A stretch of 64,000 nt of DNA from Streptosporangium sp. NBC_01495 (GCF_036250735.1 NZ_CP109430.1:5642001-5706000), one strand, 5' to 3'. Shown: positions 51,760 through 60,511, counted from the first letter of the stretch. Program-made: numbers and translations. Notes: generated by a model from the letters alone, not told the origin.

Positions 51760-53252
51760 GTGCTCTTCGGGCCGAACCGCGAGTAGTAGCGCTCCAGCAG
51801 GCCGCACGACTCCAGCACCCGGTCGGAGGCGGCGACGTTGTGCCCCGGAGTGAAGCCGTGCCCGGGGGTGGCGAGGGTGGCCGCCCCCACGAGGAGGCTG
51901 GCGAGGATCAGGTCGGAGTAGGCGTTCGGCAGCGACTCGGCGTGGTGGAAGTTCACCGGGTATCCGTCGCCGACGATTGTTGCCCAGGCTCCCGATGGCA
52001 GACGCAGGCGGATGCCCAGCACGCCGGCGTCGCTGACCTCTACGGCCTCCTCGGCGAGTTCGGCGATCGCGAACTCCCGGTCCCGGGAGGTCGTCGACAC
52101 CAGGTAGCAGTCGCCGCCGATAGCGGCGGCGTGCTCGCCGCGCACACTGGTGCAGCCGGTGCTGCCGACGATCAGCTTCGGCCGGTGCTCGCGCAGCAGC
52201 GTGCTCAGGCAGCGGCCGGTGACGAAGCCCTGCTCGTGGGCGGCGATGAGGCGCACCAGTTGCCGGTCGTGGACAGCGACCCGCATCCGCCGCGACCGCA
52301 GCACCTGGGCGATCTGCTCGCCGATGCGTCCATGCCCGATGACCAGCGCGGCCTGCCCCTCAAGTTTCTCCTCGGGCAGCAGCCGCAGGGCGTTGCGGAT
52401 CGCCGCGTCGGCGACGCCATAGGACTCCACAGTGGCCTTCATCCTGGACTGGGCGACGGAGAAGACCGGCAGCGGCAGCTGCCGCCACGGCTCCAGCCGC
52501 GTGATGCCGGAGATCGTCTGCTCGACCAGGCCGGTGGTGAAGTGCGGCAGCAGGTCGGGGCGGTGCTTCAGCAGCACCGGCAGCGTGTAGCCGCCGTCGT
52601 CGACCAGCAGCCCCTTGCGGCCGAGAAGGGTCGCACGCTGGGCGTGGTCGTCCAACGCGTCCGCGGCCCGTGTCCATGGCCACACCGCGATGCCCTGCCT
52701 GCTCAGGTGGGCGTCCACCCGGGCTGTGTGCCGGTAGGGGTAGCCCTTGTCCAGGACGGTGATGGCCTCCGGCGCAACCCCCATCGCCTGCACCGCCTCC
52801 ACCAGCACAAGGAAGTCGCGCATGTGATGCACCGTCAGGACCGGCGCCACCTCCGCCAGACAGCCCGGCGGCGTGAAAAGCGGCAGCTCGGCCGTGAGCG
52901 GCATCTGGCCGCGCAGCGCGGTCATCTCGCTCGCGGTGAACGGCACCCGCCGCACGGCGGCCAGGACGTCTCTCACCTGGTCGGGAAGCAGGCCGGTCAT
53001 CTCCTCCAGCACCATCGTCACGACGAGCGTGCCCGCCGCGGCGGCTTTCGGCCGCGCCGGTGCGCCGGCCAGCAGCCGCACGCGGCCCCCGGCGCCGACC
53101 CGTAGCCGCCGATCCAGCCGATCGCCCGTCGGTTCACCGACGTCGGTGACCTTGGCGATCGCCTCGGTGATCGCTGTGAAGATCATCGATGTGTCCGCCG
53201 GCTCGCCTTGGAGCTCGATGGACTCGGCGCGGGCCAGGGGAATCATGCGCAC
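51756..53252 (-). CDS. Divergent S-adenosylhomocysteine-hydrolase-like protein (first gene of the operon)
   Basis: About 498 residues from GTG 53252 (ATG 53246 alternative). The C-terminal half resembles SAH hydrolase: LLVDDGGYTL (SAHH has DDGGD), GLVEQTISGITRL (SAHH EETTTG), YGVADAAIRNALRLL and the NAD-binding loop VIGHGRIGEQIAQVLR (306-311). The catalytic block usually reading NDS.TK.KFDN is AQSRMKATVES here, so the Asp-Asn pair is lost, although a Lys remains. The N-terminal ~110 residues are unrelated to SAHH. It may recycle SAH by another mechanism or use NAD for a different redox step on a thioether or nucleoside. Confidence 0.8.
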   Translation of the reverse strand: MRMIPLARAESIELQGEPADTSMIFTAITEAIAKVTDVGEPTGDRLDRRLRVGAGGRVRLLAGAPARPKAAAAGTLVVTMVLEEMTGLLPDQVRDVLAAVRRVPFTASEMTALRGQMPLTAELPLFTPPGCLAEVAPVLTVHHMRDFLVLVEAVQAMGVAPEAITVLDKGYPYRHTARVDAHLSRQGIAVWPWTRAADALDDHAQRATLLGRKGLLVDDGGYTLPVLLKHRPDLLPHFTTGLVEQTISGITRLEPWRQLPLPVFSVAQSRMKATVESYGVADAAIRNALRLLPEEKLEGQAALVIGHGRIGEQIAQVLRSRRMRVAVHDRQLVRLIAAHEQGFVTGRCLSTLLREHRPKLIVGSTGCTSVRGEHAAAIGGDCYLVSTTSRDREFAIAELAEEAVEVSDAGVLGIRLRLPSGAWATIVGDGYPVNFHHAESLPNAYSDLILASLLVGAATLATPGHGFTPGHNVAASDRVLESCGLLERYYSRFGPKST

Positions 53253-53461
53253 CTGCCCGTGGCTGCCATGAACGCAAGGGTGATCATGCGGGGCTCCTTC
53301 CCGGAAAGGCGCAGGGAGCGGGTGACGGCCACACCGGATACTCCTGTTGCGCTTCGCGCTTGCCTCGTCACGTTCTGATCTCAGACAAGCGGATGTCAGG
53401 GGCGCACAACAGGACCTCGCCGTAGTCTCGCTGTAATCCCCCTCCCTTCAAGGGACACGAC
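53253..53461. promoter_or_regulatory. Divergent control region between the operon and its regulator
   Basis: The 209 bp between the operon start (GTG 53252, leftward) and the XRE-TPR gene (ATG 53462, rightward) must hold both promoters. The part 53360-53440 is lower in GC. A small dyad tctga/tcaga occurs near 53375. No consensus promoter was assigned with confidence. Confidence 0.55.
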
Positions 53462-54802
53462 ATGAGCAGCGATCAGCCTCTGATTCGCCACCCTCTGACC
53501 TATCTGCGGGAGCGCCGAGGGTGGACTCTCTCCGACGTCGCCGAGCTGGTGCGGCGCCGGTCAGGTCTGAATATGGCCACCCACCGACAGAAGATCTACA
53601 GGTGGGAGCACCACCAGGTCGTGCCCGAGCTCGCCGCGCAACTCGCCATCGCCACAGAGGTGGGGGTCGACGCCCAGACGGTGTTGAATCTTGGGTGGCC
53701 GTCGTGGTTGCTGACGGCCGACGGGACCGAGCCGCTGGACCAGGCGTGGACACCTGAGACGGCGAAACAGATCATGGTGGGGTGCATGGGTGCGGACACC
53801 GACCGGCGATCCTTCCTCCTGCTGTCGGGGGATGAAACCGCCGAATTGGCAGGTGCCTGGGCCACCGTCCCCATAGAAAAGATCATTAACGCCAGTGGCG
53901 GCGGCACCGTCGACGCCGAGGTGGCGACCTGGGTCGAGAACCGTATCCACCAGCTGTGGCACCTGGACGACCTCGTCGGCGGCGATTACTGCCTACACCT
54001 CGCCCAGGCCGATCTGCGGCTGATCTCCCGGCTGCTGCAGGGCGGCCGCTACCGTTCAGCGGTCAAGCGGCGCCTGTATGGCGCGGCCGGTGAGCTGCTG
54101 CGCTTCGCCGGTTGGTGTGCGTTCGACGGCGACCGGCACGCCGCCGCGGCACGGTACTGGCACGCCGGGCTGCGTACCTCCGCAGCCGGAGGCGACACCC
54201 TGACCGGCGCCTACATCCTGTCGCTCATGGCGATGCAGCACACCTACGCTGGAGACGGCCGTGCCGCGATCAATCTGCTGCACGCCGCTCGGGAACGCAT
54301 CGGCCCCGGAGCGCCGCGCACGGTGCACGCCATGCTCGACGCTTGGCAGGTCCGCGCCCACGCCGTCGTCTGCGAGTCCCGCCAAGCCGTCGAGGTCCTG
54401 TTTCGCGCTGATGACCATTGGGGGCGTCGCGACCCGGACGAGGACCCGCCGTGGATCTACTGGATGCGCCAGCCGTCCCATACAGTCGAGGTCGGCGCGG
54501 GCTTCGTACAGCTCGGCCGCCCGGACATCGCGGTGCGTCTCCTGGAGGAGGGGATGACCGGTCGAGGCGTCGACTACACCCGTGACACCGTGCTCGGCCT
54601 GACCGCCATCGCCGACGCGCAACTCGACCAGGACGACCTTGACGGCGCCCTCGACACGGCGCGGCGCGCCGTCGAGCTTGTCACCGACGTCGATTCCAGC
54701 CGCGTCGCCGACCAGCTCAACGCCTTCGCCCAGCGGCTTCCTGCCGGGGAGGCCCAGGCCGAGGAGTTCCGCACCTGCCTGGACGCGTTGTCGCACCGCT
54801 GA
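53462..54802 (+). CDS. XRE-TPR transcriptional regulator
   Basis: A 446-residue protein. Residues ~10-85 form a lambda-repressor-like helix-turn-helix (HPLTYLRERRGWTLSDVAEL, HRQKIYRWEHHQVVPELAAQ). The rest is TPR-like (TLTGAYILSLMAMQHTYAGD, AINLLHAARERIGPG, VRLLEEGMTGRGVDYTRDTV). Such regulators often sense signalling molecules and control neighbouring secondary-metabolite operons. ATG 53462 follows aagggacacgac. Its divergence from the eight-gene operon makes it the likely pathway regulator. A shortened relative of the HTH domain sits at 23134. Confidence 0.85.
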   Translation: MSSDQPLIRHPLTYLRERRGWTLSDVAELVRRRSGLNMATHRQKIYRWEHHQVVPELAAQLAIATEVGVDAQTVLNLGWPSWLLTADGTEPLDQAWTPETAKQIMVGCMGADTDRRSFLLLSGDETAELAGAWATVPIEKIINASGGGTVDAEVATWVENRIHQLWHLDDLVGGDYCLHLAQADLRLISRLLQGGRYRSAVKRRLYGAAGELLRFAGWCAFDGDRHAAAARYWHAGLRTSAAGGDTLTGAYILSLMAMQHTYAGDGRAAINLLHAARERIGPGAPRTVHAMLDAWQVRAHAVVCESRQAVEVLFRADDHWGRRDPDEDPPWIYWMRQPSHTVEVGAGFVQLGRPDIAVRLLEEGMTGRGVDYTRDTVLGLTAIADAQLDQDDLDGALDTARRAVELVTDVDSSRVADQLNAFAQRLPAGEAQAEEFRTCLDALSHR

Positions 54803-54951
54803 GAAGCTACCGCTTCCGGCCTGTAGGCCATCCGGGGCGGGCACGACGCTGTAGTCCACACCGGGCAGCCTCATGGTGACCGCGCTCTTTCCTCGCCTTC
54901 CTCGTCGTGCCCCGGACGTGTTCCCGGTCGCGTAACGGGAACTCGACGTAC

Positions 54952-55380
54952 TCAGGTGGTGGACGACTCGCCGTCAAGGCTCAGGACGTACGCGATCCGG
55001 TCGGCTGCCGCGTCGATGTCGGCCGCGTCGGCGAGACGCTCCATTTCGTCGGATCTGCCTGGGCCGGCAAGACGATCGCCCTGCCACCACCAGTACCAGG
55101 CGAGGCGGGTTGGTTTGCCCTCGGGTTGAGTTGCCTGGCGGTCCTTCACGAGGACGACCAGCTGAGACAGTCCGGTGAAAAACGCTTGAGCCAACGCCTG
55201 ATCTTCAGGCCCGTCTGCTTCGCTGTAGTCGGGCGGCCGGGAGAAATGCAGAATCGCGTTGGCGACCTGCTTGACGGTCAGACCGCGCTCCTGCGCGGCT
55301 TCAACAAGCTGCTTGATCAGCTCCGCAGGGTTGGGAGGAGCCTGCGGGGCGTCTGCGTCTTGCAACTGTGCAGATGTCAT
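54952..55380 (-). CDS. Hypothetical acidic protein
   Basis: A 142-residue protein without a recognised family. Features: an N-terminal Pro-rich segment (DAPQAPPNPAELIKQLVE), a helix EAAQERGLTVKQVANAIL that could be part of a DNA- or protein-binding domain, a Trp-rich stretch RLAWYWWWQGDRL, and an acidic end. No signal peptide. It lies between two regulators and has no coupled neighbour. Confidence 0.6.
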   Translation of the reverse strand: MTSAQLQDADAPQAPPNPAELIKQLVEAAQERGLTVKQVANAILHFSRPPDYSEADGPEDQALAQAFFTGLSQLVVLVKDRQATQPEGKPTRLAWYWWWQGDRLAGPGRSDEMERLADAADIDAAADRIAYVLSLDGESSTT

Positions 55381-55492
55381 GTGTCGGCTTCCGTGAGTGA
55401 TACCTCAGCTGTGCAAGGGATGCCCTTCCGCGGTGTTCTCTCAGGGTGACGGTGGGTCACCGGACAGCACATCGACACTGCTAGACATCTAG

Positions 55493-55529
55493 CGACAACT
55501 ACCTTCAGAGAAAACATCAGAAGTTGTCG
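55493..55529. promoter_or_regulatory. Inverted repeat upstream of the XRE/PLD-like gene
   Basis: The half-sites cgacaact (55493-55500) and agttgtcg (55522-55529) are perfectly inverted with 21 bp between them. The right half ends 20 bp before the GTG start. It could be the autoregulatory site of the XRE protein encoded next to it. Confidence 0.5.
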
Positions 55530-55549
55530 AAAGATGGCAGCATGGTGGT

Positions 55550-56287
55550 GTGGTCAACGAACGCCTTCGCCGAGCGCTTCACCGCGCGGGACACGACATC
55601 GCGAGCCTCGCCGAGGCCGCTGAGGTATCGACCAAAACCGTCGAACGCTGGTTGAGCAGCGAGTCGGTGCCGTACCCAAAGACGCGTTACCGCGTGGCCG
55701 CGATTCTTAGGGAAGAGGAAAGCTACCTCTGGCCCGATGCGGTCAACGGCGCCTCCTTGGCCGGTGCCGAGCTCGTGGCCACCTATCCACGGCGCAGCGA
55801 CGTCCCCCGCCACCTGTGGACCGAGCTGCTGCGCGGCGCCGAGCGCACGATCGACCTGCTCGCGTACGCGGGCCTGTTCCTCACCGAGGAGCACCCCGAC
55901 TGGATTCCCACCCTCACCGCCAAGGCGAACGCGGGCGCCCGTGTAAGGCTGCTCCTGGGGGACTCCAAGGGCAAGCAGCTCGGGTACCGCGACGCCGAGC
56001 ACCGCATCGGAGGCGGCGTCGCCGGGCGGGTCGCGGCGGTGATGGCCTACTACACGCAGAACATGCCTCCCGCGGTGGAGATCCGCCTGCACGACACCCC
56101 GCTGTACAACTCGATCTACAGATTCGACGACGAGATGCTGGTCAACGTCCACGTCTACGGGATTCTGGCGGCGTACACACCAACGCTGCACATTCGCCGC
56201 ATCGACGGCGCCTACTACAACACGTACTTGGAGTCCTACGAGCGGGTATGGGCGGGTGCACGGCCCATCGAGGAGGATGACCTGTGA
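55550..56287 (+). CDS. XRE helix-turn-helix fused to a PLD-like (DUF5919-type) domain
   Basis: GTG 55550 opens 245 residues. The first ~60 form a helix-turn-helix (LRRALHRAGHDIASLAEAAE, TKTVERWLSSESVPYPKTRY). The rest is a phospholipase-D-like fold of the DUF5919 kind: RTIDLLAYAGLFLTEEHPDW, AGARVRLLLGDSKG, VEIRLHDTPLYNSIYRFDDE and MLVNVHVYGI. The HKD catalytic motif is not conserved (RLHDTPLYNS), so it may bind a nucleotide or lipid-like ligand and not cleave it. It overlaps the following Nudix gene by GTGA. Confidence 0.82.
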   Translation: MVNERLRRALHRAGHDIASLAEAAEVSTKTVERWLSSESVPYPKTRYRVAAILREEESYLWPDAVNGASLAGAELVATYPRRSDVPRHLWTELLRGAERTIDLLAYAGLFLTEEHPDWIPTLTAKANAGARVRLLLGDSKGKQLGYRDAEHRIGGGVAGRVAAVMAYYTQNMPPAVEIRLHDTPLYNSIYRFDDEMLVNVHVYGILAAYTPTLHIRRIDGAYYNTYLESYERVWAGARPIEEDDL

Positions 56288-56778
56288 GCAAGCGCAGCCG
56301 CAGGATCGACTATTGGCAGGACCCGGACGCTCCCAAGCCGACCAGCCGCAAGCCGTCGGCGAGCGTGTTCGTCCGCAACGACGAAGGCGCCGTGCTGCTG
56401 CTGAAGCGCACCGACAACGACCTGTGGACCATCCCCACGGGCGGCCTCAAGAAAGGCGAGACCGTCGCGCAGTGCGCCATCCGGGAGTGCGAGGAGGAGA
56501 CCGGCCTGAAAGTCGAGATCATCGGCCTCGTCGGCGTCTTCTCCTCTCCGGACCACGTGATCGTCTACATGCACAAGGACAAGGTCGACGAGGTACGGCA
56601 ACCGGTCAATATCTGCCTGCGGGCCCGCGTGATCGGCGGCACGATAGCGCCAGACCCCCGCGAAGCGCGGGAGGTGCGCTGGGTGGCCCCCACCGACCTG
56701 AGCGACCATCCCGTCCATCCCGCCCTGCGGCGGCGCATCGAGATCGGCCTGAGCGACCAGGCACCGTACGTGGAATAG
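56284..56778 (+). CDS. Nudix hydrolase coupled to the XRE/PLD-like regulator
   Basis: A 164-residue Nudix enzyme from GTG 56284 with the full box (GGLKKGETVAQCAIRECEEE then TGL) and an N-terminal lead KPSASVFVRNDEGAVLLLKR. The end of the regulator overlaps its start (GTGA). The pairing suggests that the regulator senses, and the enzyme clears, the same nucleotide-type compound. Confidence 0.87.
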   Translation: MSKRSRRIDYWQDPDAPKPTSRKPSASVFVRNDEGAVLLLKRTDNDLWTIPTGGLKKGETVAQCAIRECEEETGLKVEIIGLVGVFSSPDHVIVYMHKDKVDEVRQPVNICLRARVIGGTIAPDPREAREVRWVAPTDLSDHPVHPALRRRIEIGLSDQAPYVE

Positions 56779-57085
56779 CCGGTCGGCGCATCTTCCGCTT
56801 ACCGTTGCCCTGCTGCGGTAACCGGCCTCTCCTCCGCCCGGGAAGACGCGCTCCGAATCCGACGCTGGGAACTGGCCGACTCGGGGTGCATGTTCGCGAG
56901 GGTGGGGGTCCGGCTTCCACCGAGTTCGATTCGAATGGGCGATGTCGCACCCTTCGACCGGGCCTGACCCGCGCAGATATTCCCGTGCGAATCGAACATC
57001 GTTCACCGAACACCAGTCGTCATTGATGGCGGCGTTCGATCAGGCTTCCTCAGCTTCGGGGAAGTCTGACCGAACGCGCCGGAGA
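56779..57085. other. 300-bp intergenic region with an inverted repeat, no gene seen
   Basis: The repeats gttcgattcg (56924-56933) and cgaatcgaac (56988-56997) are perfectly inverted with 54 bp between. No reading frame is convincing. It separates convergent units and may hold a terminator. Confidence 0.5.
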
Positions 57086-57523
57086 TCAGTCCGCGACGAG
57101 GCGTGCCCTGTGCCCTTCGTGCTCGCGCTGCCGCCGGATGACGTACGTACCCGGCGTGCAGCCCGTGGCCCCGTGCTCGGGATGCAGCAGGTAGGCGACG
57201 GCCGAGGTCTCGAAGACGCCGATCGCCAGCCCGTCGGAGTCCGACACGTCGACCGTCCACCGGCAGGTGTCCGGGTCGGCGACCAGCGTGTGCGGGTTGC
57301 CCCCGGCCTCGCCACGGAGCAGTTCGACTCCCTCGGAAGGTACGTCCCTCCAGCGGACGCTGTGCCGGACGCTCACGGACGACGCGATGACGGAGAGCGG
57401 GACGACGATGAGGTCGCCCTGTGCCTGGAGGCCGTCGACGACGGGGATGCTCACCGACCGCTCAAGATGGTCGAGCACTGCGAGTCCGGTCTGCTGGGAA
57501 AGCGAAGCAAGTGTCACAGTCAT
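57086..57523 (-). CDS. Hypothetical protein, partner of the DUF6745 gene
   Basis: ATG 57523 follows gaggtgacttcc and gives ~145 residues: TVTLASLSQQTGLAVLDHLE, then VVDGLQAQGDLIVVPLSVIA, and a C-terminal beta-rich half with a conserved-looking HPEHGATGCTPGTYVIRRQR. No family name is assigned from memory. Its start is 10 bp behind the stop of the DUF6745 gene, so they are co-transcribed. Confidence 0.7.
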   Translation of the reverse strand: MTVTLASLSQQTGLAVLDHLERSVSIPVVDGLQAQGDLIVVPLSVIASSVSVRHSVRWRDVPSEGVELLRGEAGGNPHTLVADPDTCRWTVDVSDSDGLAIGVFETSAVAYLLHPEHGATGCTPGTYVIRRQREHEGHRARLVAD

Positions 57524-57533
57524 GGAAGTCACC

Positions 57534-58604
57534 TCAGGTTCGTCGGAGGAGAAGGGAGTACTGCTCGGCGGACAGCCCGTAGGTCCAGCCGGCGGCGGCG
57601 ATCGGATCTTCGAGGAAGCCCGGCACGGTCAGCCCGTACCGGCGGCGGCGCCCGTCGCGTTCGACGGACCCGTTGACCACCATGAGCACCCTGGTCTCTT
57701 TTCGCAGGTCGTAGAGCCGCAGTTCCGAGCCGGGGTTGCCGGGGTCCGGCGCGGAGGCGACCAGCCGCAGCCCGGCCTGGTCGATGTAGGACGCCCAGCC
57801 GATGTGCTCGATCGCGCACCGCCTGACCTCGACGTTGGCCTCCCGCTCGATCCGCCGGACGCTCGGATCCGTGACCACCCAGGAGGGCACCCGCGTCCCG
57901 TGCCAGGCGTGCACGTCCCACCCGTCCGCGTAACGCAGCGCGGGGCCGTCCGCACAGTGCAGCCGTACTTGGCCGTCGTCGCCCGATACCTCCGTGTGTA
58001 CGGCGACGGGCCGCTCGGAGATGACACACACGTCTTCATGAGGCCACCACCAGCCGCATGACCGGACCACTGTCGCCCACAGATCGAACCGTCGGCTCTG
58101 CTCAGGGGTGAAGACCACTCCAGCCGCTCGGCGGAGGGCGTCGTAGTGGGCGACCCAGGAGACGCAGTGCGCCCCGTACCAGCCGTGCCGCGAGTCGTGC
58201 GCCGCCCGAAGCGCCATGAAGATCGAATCGTTGACGGATCGCGAAAGCGAGCTGTGAACCTCCTGGTGAATCAGATGATCCATCGGCTGATGGACCCATC
58301 TGACCTGGGCGTCGAGCTCTCTGCACAGCTGTCTCATCAGCAAGGAGAACCGAGGTGGCAGAGGCCATTCGGACATGCGATCGACGGTCTCCGAAGGCCG
58401 TGGACGCAAACCCGGCGGGACGGTCGTCAGGGCCGCGACCGGTGACGGGACCCAGTGGAAACGCGGCGGGGCAAGTCCGATCAGACGGTACAGCCCGGAG
58501 ATGGCGGCCTCTGCGGCCGGTCGGTCGGCGGGCAGCGTCGACAACGCCCAGCCCAGCCATTTTTCACGAATTTGCGCAGCTTCCCGCTGCACAAGAACGC
58601 TCAT
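57534..58604 (-). CDS. DUF6745 domain protein
   Basis: ATG 58604 gives a 356-residue protein with the pattern of DUF6745: SLSRSVNDSIFMALRAAHDS, LHCADGPALRYADGWDVHAW, and VRRIEREANVEVRRCAIEHI. Short HxDGPAL..DG blocks are typical of this family, found beside small partner genes in actinomycetes. No enzymatic activity is known to me. The open frame back to 58688 lacks conserved features. Confidence 0.75.
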   Translation of the reverse strand: MSVLVQREAAQIREKWLGWALSTLPADRPAAEAAISGLYRLIGLAPPRFHWVPSPVAALTTVPPGLRPRPSETVDRMSEWPLPPRFSLLMRQLCRELDAQVRWVHQPMDHLIHQEVHSSLSRSVNDSIFMALRAAHDSRHGWYGAHCVSWVAHYDALRRAAGVVFTPEQSRRFDLWATVVRSCGWWWPHEDVCVISERPVAVHTEVSGDDGQVRLHCADGPALRYADGWDVHAWHGTRVPSWVVTDPSVRRIEREANVEVRRCAIEHIGWASYIDQAGLRLVASAPDPGNPGSELRLYDLRKETRVLMVVNGSVERDGRRRRYGLTVPGFLEDPIAAAGWTYGLSAEQYSLLLRRT

Positions 58605-58870
58605 CGGGTGAAGGCGGCGTCGCCCTTTCCAAAGATCATGTCCAGAATGGTGACAGATCGACGCGGCTTCTGTCCACCGCAGACGCATAGATCATCACTG
58701 CGTCCCGTTGATCTCGTTGATCGCGGTGTGCTTGCAGTACGTGTTCGCCCGCCTGCGGATCGCCTTCCGCCCCTTACGGTTCGCAGGCGCCGTCCATGCG
58801 GGTTCTCCGCGCCTCGTCAGGGCGGGGGTATCGATGAGAGCAGGCAGATGGAGGGTCCTAGTCTGGGGAG

Positions 58871-59563
58871 ATGGCACTCATTCCACGCCACACGTCGGCT
58901 GCGGCGGCACTCGCTCTACTCAGCGTGACGGGAATCGCCGCGGTGACGGTTGCGGCGTCCCCGCCGGTGACCCCTGCCCCGGGCACATCACAGGCGTTCA
59001 CCGCCACGGTGACGCCGGTGTCCCCGGGCCGGCTCCGCTATTCCTGGCACCGGGGGTGCCCGGTGCAACCCGACGACCTCAGGATGATCAGCATGACCTA
59101 CTGGGGTTTCGACGGCAGGCCCCACACGGGAAAGATGGTGATCAACGAATCGGTGGCCGACCAGGTCGTCTCGGTCTTCAAGGAGCTGTACGGTCAGCGC
59201 TTTCCCATTCGGCAGATGCAGCCGGTGGAGGCCTACAAGGGCAGCGACGACGCCTCCATGGCGGCGGACAACACCTCGGCCTTCAACTGCCGGCGCGTCG
59301 GGACCACCGGCAACTGGTCCCAACACGCCTACGGCCTGGCGATCGATGTCAACACCCGAGAGAACCCCTACATCCACCCTTATCCAGGCGGCACCGTCGA
59401 TCCCCCGAACGCGAAGGGCTACGTTCGGCGACCCCTGGACCGGCCAGGAGTCATCAACCCCGGTGACGATGTGGTTCGCGCGTTCAAGAAGATCGGCTGG
59501 GGCTGGGGCGGATCATGGTCGACTGCGAAGGACTACCAGCACTTCTCCCAGAACGGACGATGA
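58871..59563 (+). CDS. Secreted M15-family peptidase (D-Ala-D-Ala carboxypeptidase/endolysin-like)
   Basis: The 230-residue protein begins with a Sec signal (ALIPRHTSAAAALALLSVTG, cut near VAASP). The zinc-site blocks of the VanY/M15 fold are NWSQHAYGLAIDVN (His and Asp) and the late KDYQHFS (His). RNA-level neighbours are unrelated, but a second cell-wall enzyme gene follows 232 bp downstream. It should act on peptidoglycan stem peptides outside the cell. Confidence 0.87.
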   Translation: MALIPRHTSAAAALALLSVTGIAAVTVAASPPVTPAPGTSQAFTATVTPVSPGRLRYSWHRGCPVQPDDLRMISMTYWGFDGRPHTGKMVINESVADQVVSVFKELYGQRFPIRQMQPVEAYKGSDDASMAADNTSAFNCRRVGTTGNWSQHAYGLAIDVNTRENPYIHPYPGGTVDPPNAKGYVRRPLDRPGVINPGDDVVRAFKKIGWGWGGSWSTAKDYQHFSQNGR

Positions 59564-59795
59564 CGCCTCCGCGATGAGATCTCCCGGTGCCGTGCCACGG
59601 TGGGAGCCACCGGCGGCCGTTTCGACGGCGTGGGACCGCCGGCCGGTGAGCTCTGGCCGAATATGAGCCGGGGCCGACGTCACCGCACGACGTGGCCAAG
59701 AACGTCCGACGCGAGCGAGGCATCTAACATGGGCGAGGCTCTGACCTGGCCCTCAGCCACACCGAGCACGCCTCTCACCTGGCTAACCTGCACGT

Positions 59796-60506
59796 ATGGA
59801 CAACGTTGACCGGAGAGCGCCCGCGAACTCGAGAACAGCCTCCCTCGTGAGCGCCGCTCTGTTCGTACTCGTCATGGCTTTCAGCGGGTTTTTCGGTGCC
59901 CGTGCCGTCTCCGCCTCCACGGCCGCCGCCCTGCCACCCCCATCGCCGGGACGGCAGCTCATCACCGTGACGGCCGACGCCTACCAGAAGAGCACCGCCA
60001 CGCTGGTCGCCTACACCGCGGAGAACGGCCGCTGGGTGAAGACGTACGGGCCGTGGACGGCGAACGTCGGCGAGAGCGGCATCGCCCCGCCGGGCCAGAA
60101 GCGGGAGGGCGACGGGCGCACCCCGTCCGGCACGTACGGGTTCGACTTCATGTTCGGGGCCAAACCCGATCCCGGGGTGAAGTTCCCCTACCGGCAGGCG
60201 CTCTCCTACGACAAGTGGAACGACGATTCCGCCAGTCCTCTCTACAACAGGTGGGTGGACACCCGCCACGCCGATCCGGGGGTCGCTCCCGAGAACATGA
60301 TGAACCCCCCGGCCTACAACTACGGCGCCGTGATCGCCTACAACACCGAGGACCGCACACCCCACCTGGGTAGCGCGATCTTCCTCCACGTCAGCACCGG
60401 CGCGCCCACCAGTGGCTGTGTCAGCCTGCCGGTCGACAAACTGCTGCAGGTGCTGCGCTGGATGGATCCGAAGCACTCCCCGCAGATAGACATCAGAGTC
60501 GCCTGA
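59796..60506 (+). CDS. L,D-transpeptidase-family (YkuD) protein
   Basis: A 236-residue protein with an N-terminal signal/anchor (SLVSAALFVLVMAFSGFFGA). The catalytic block AIFLHVSTGAPTSGCVSLP has the essential His and Cys of L,D-transpeptidases, preceded by RTPSGTYGFDFMFG. It probably makes or edits 3-3 cross-links in peptidoglycan. ATG 59796 starts the frame; the preceding bases contain no better start. Confidence 0.87.
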   Translation: MDNVDRRAPANSRTASLVSAALFVLVMAFSGFFGARAVSASTAAALPPPSPGRQLITVTADAYQKSTATLVAYTAENGRWVKTYGPWTANVGESGIAPPGQKREGDGRTPSGTYGFDFMFGAKPDPGVKFPYRQALSYDKWNDDSASPLYNRWVDTRHADPGVAPENMMNPPAYNYGAVIAYNTEDRTPHLGSAIFLHVSTGAPTSGCVSLPVDKLLQVLRWMDPKHSPQIDIRVA

Positions 60507-60511
60507 CCAAG

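Noticed and set aside
44419..53252. Lanthipeptide, lasso or other known RiPP cluster
   Set aside because: No precursor peptide, PqqD-like recognition domain, cyclase, dehydratase or peptidase was seen; the radical SAM protein alone is not enough to call a RiPP.
56924..56997. Possible tRNA (gttcgattcg resembles a T-loop)
   Set aside because: No acceptor stem, anticodon arm or CCA-adjacent pairing could be folded around it; the matching cgaatcgaac makes a simple inverted repeat more likely.
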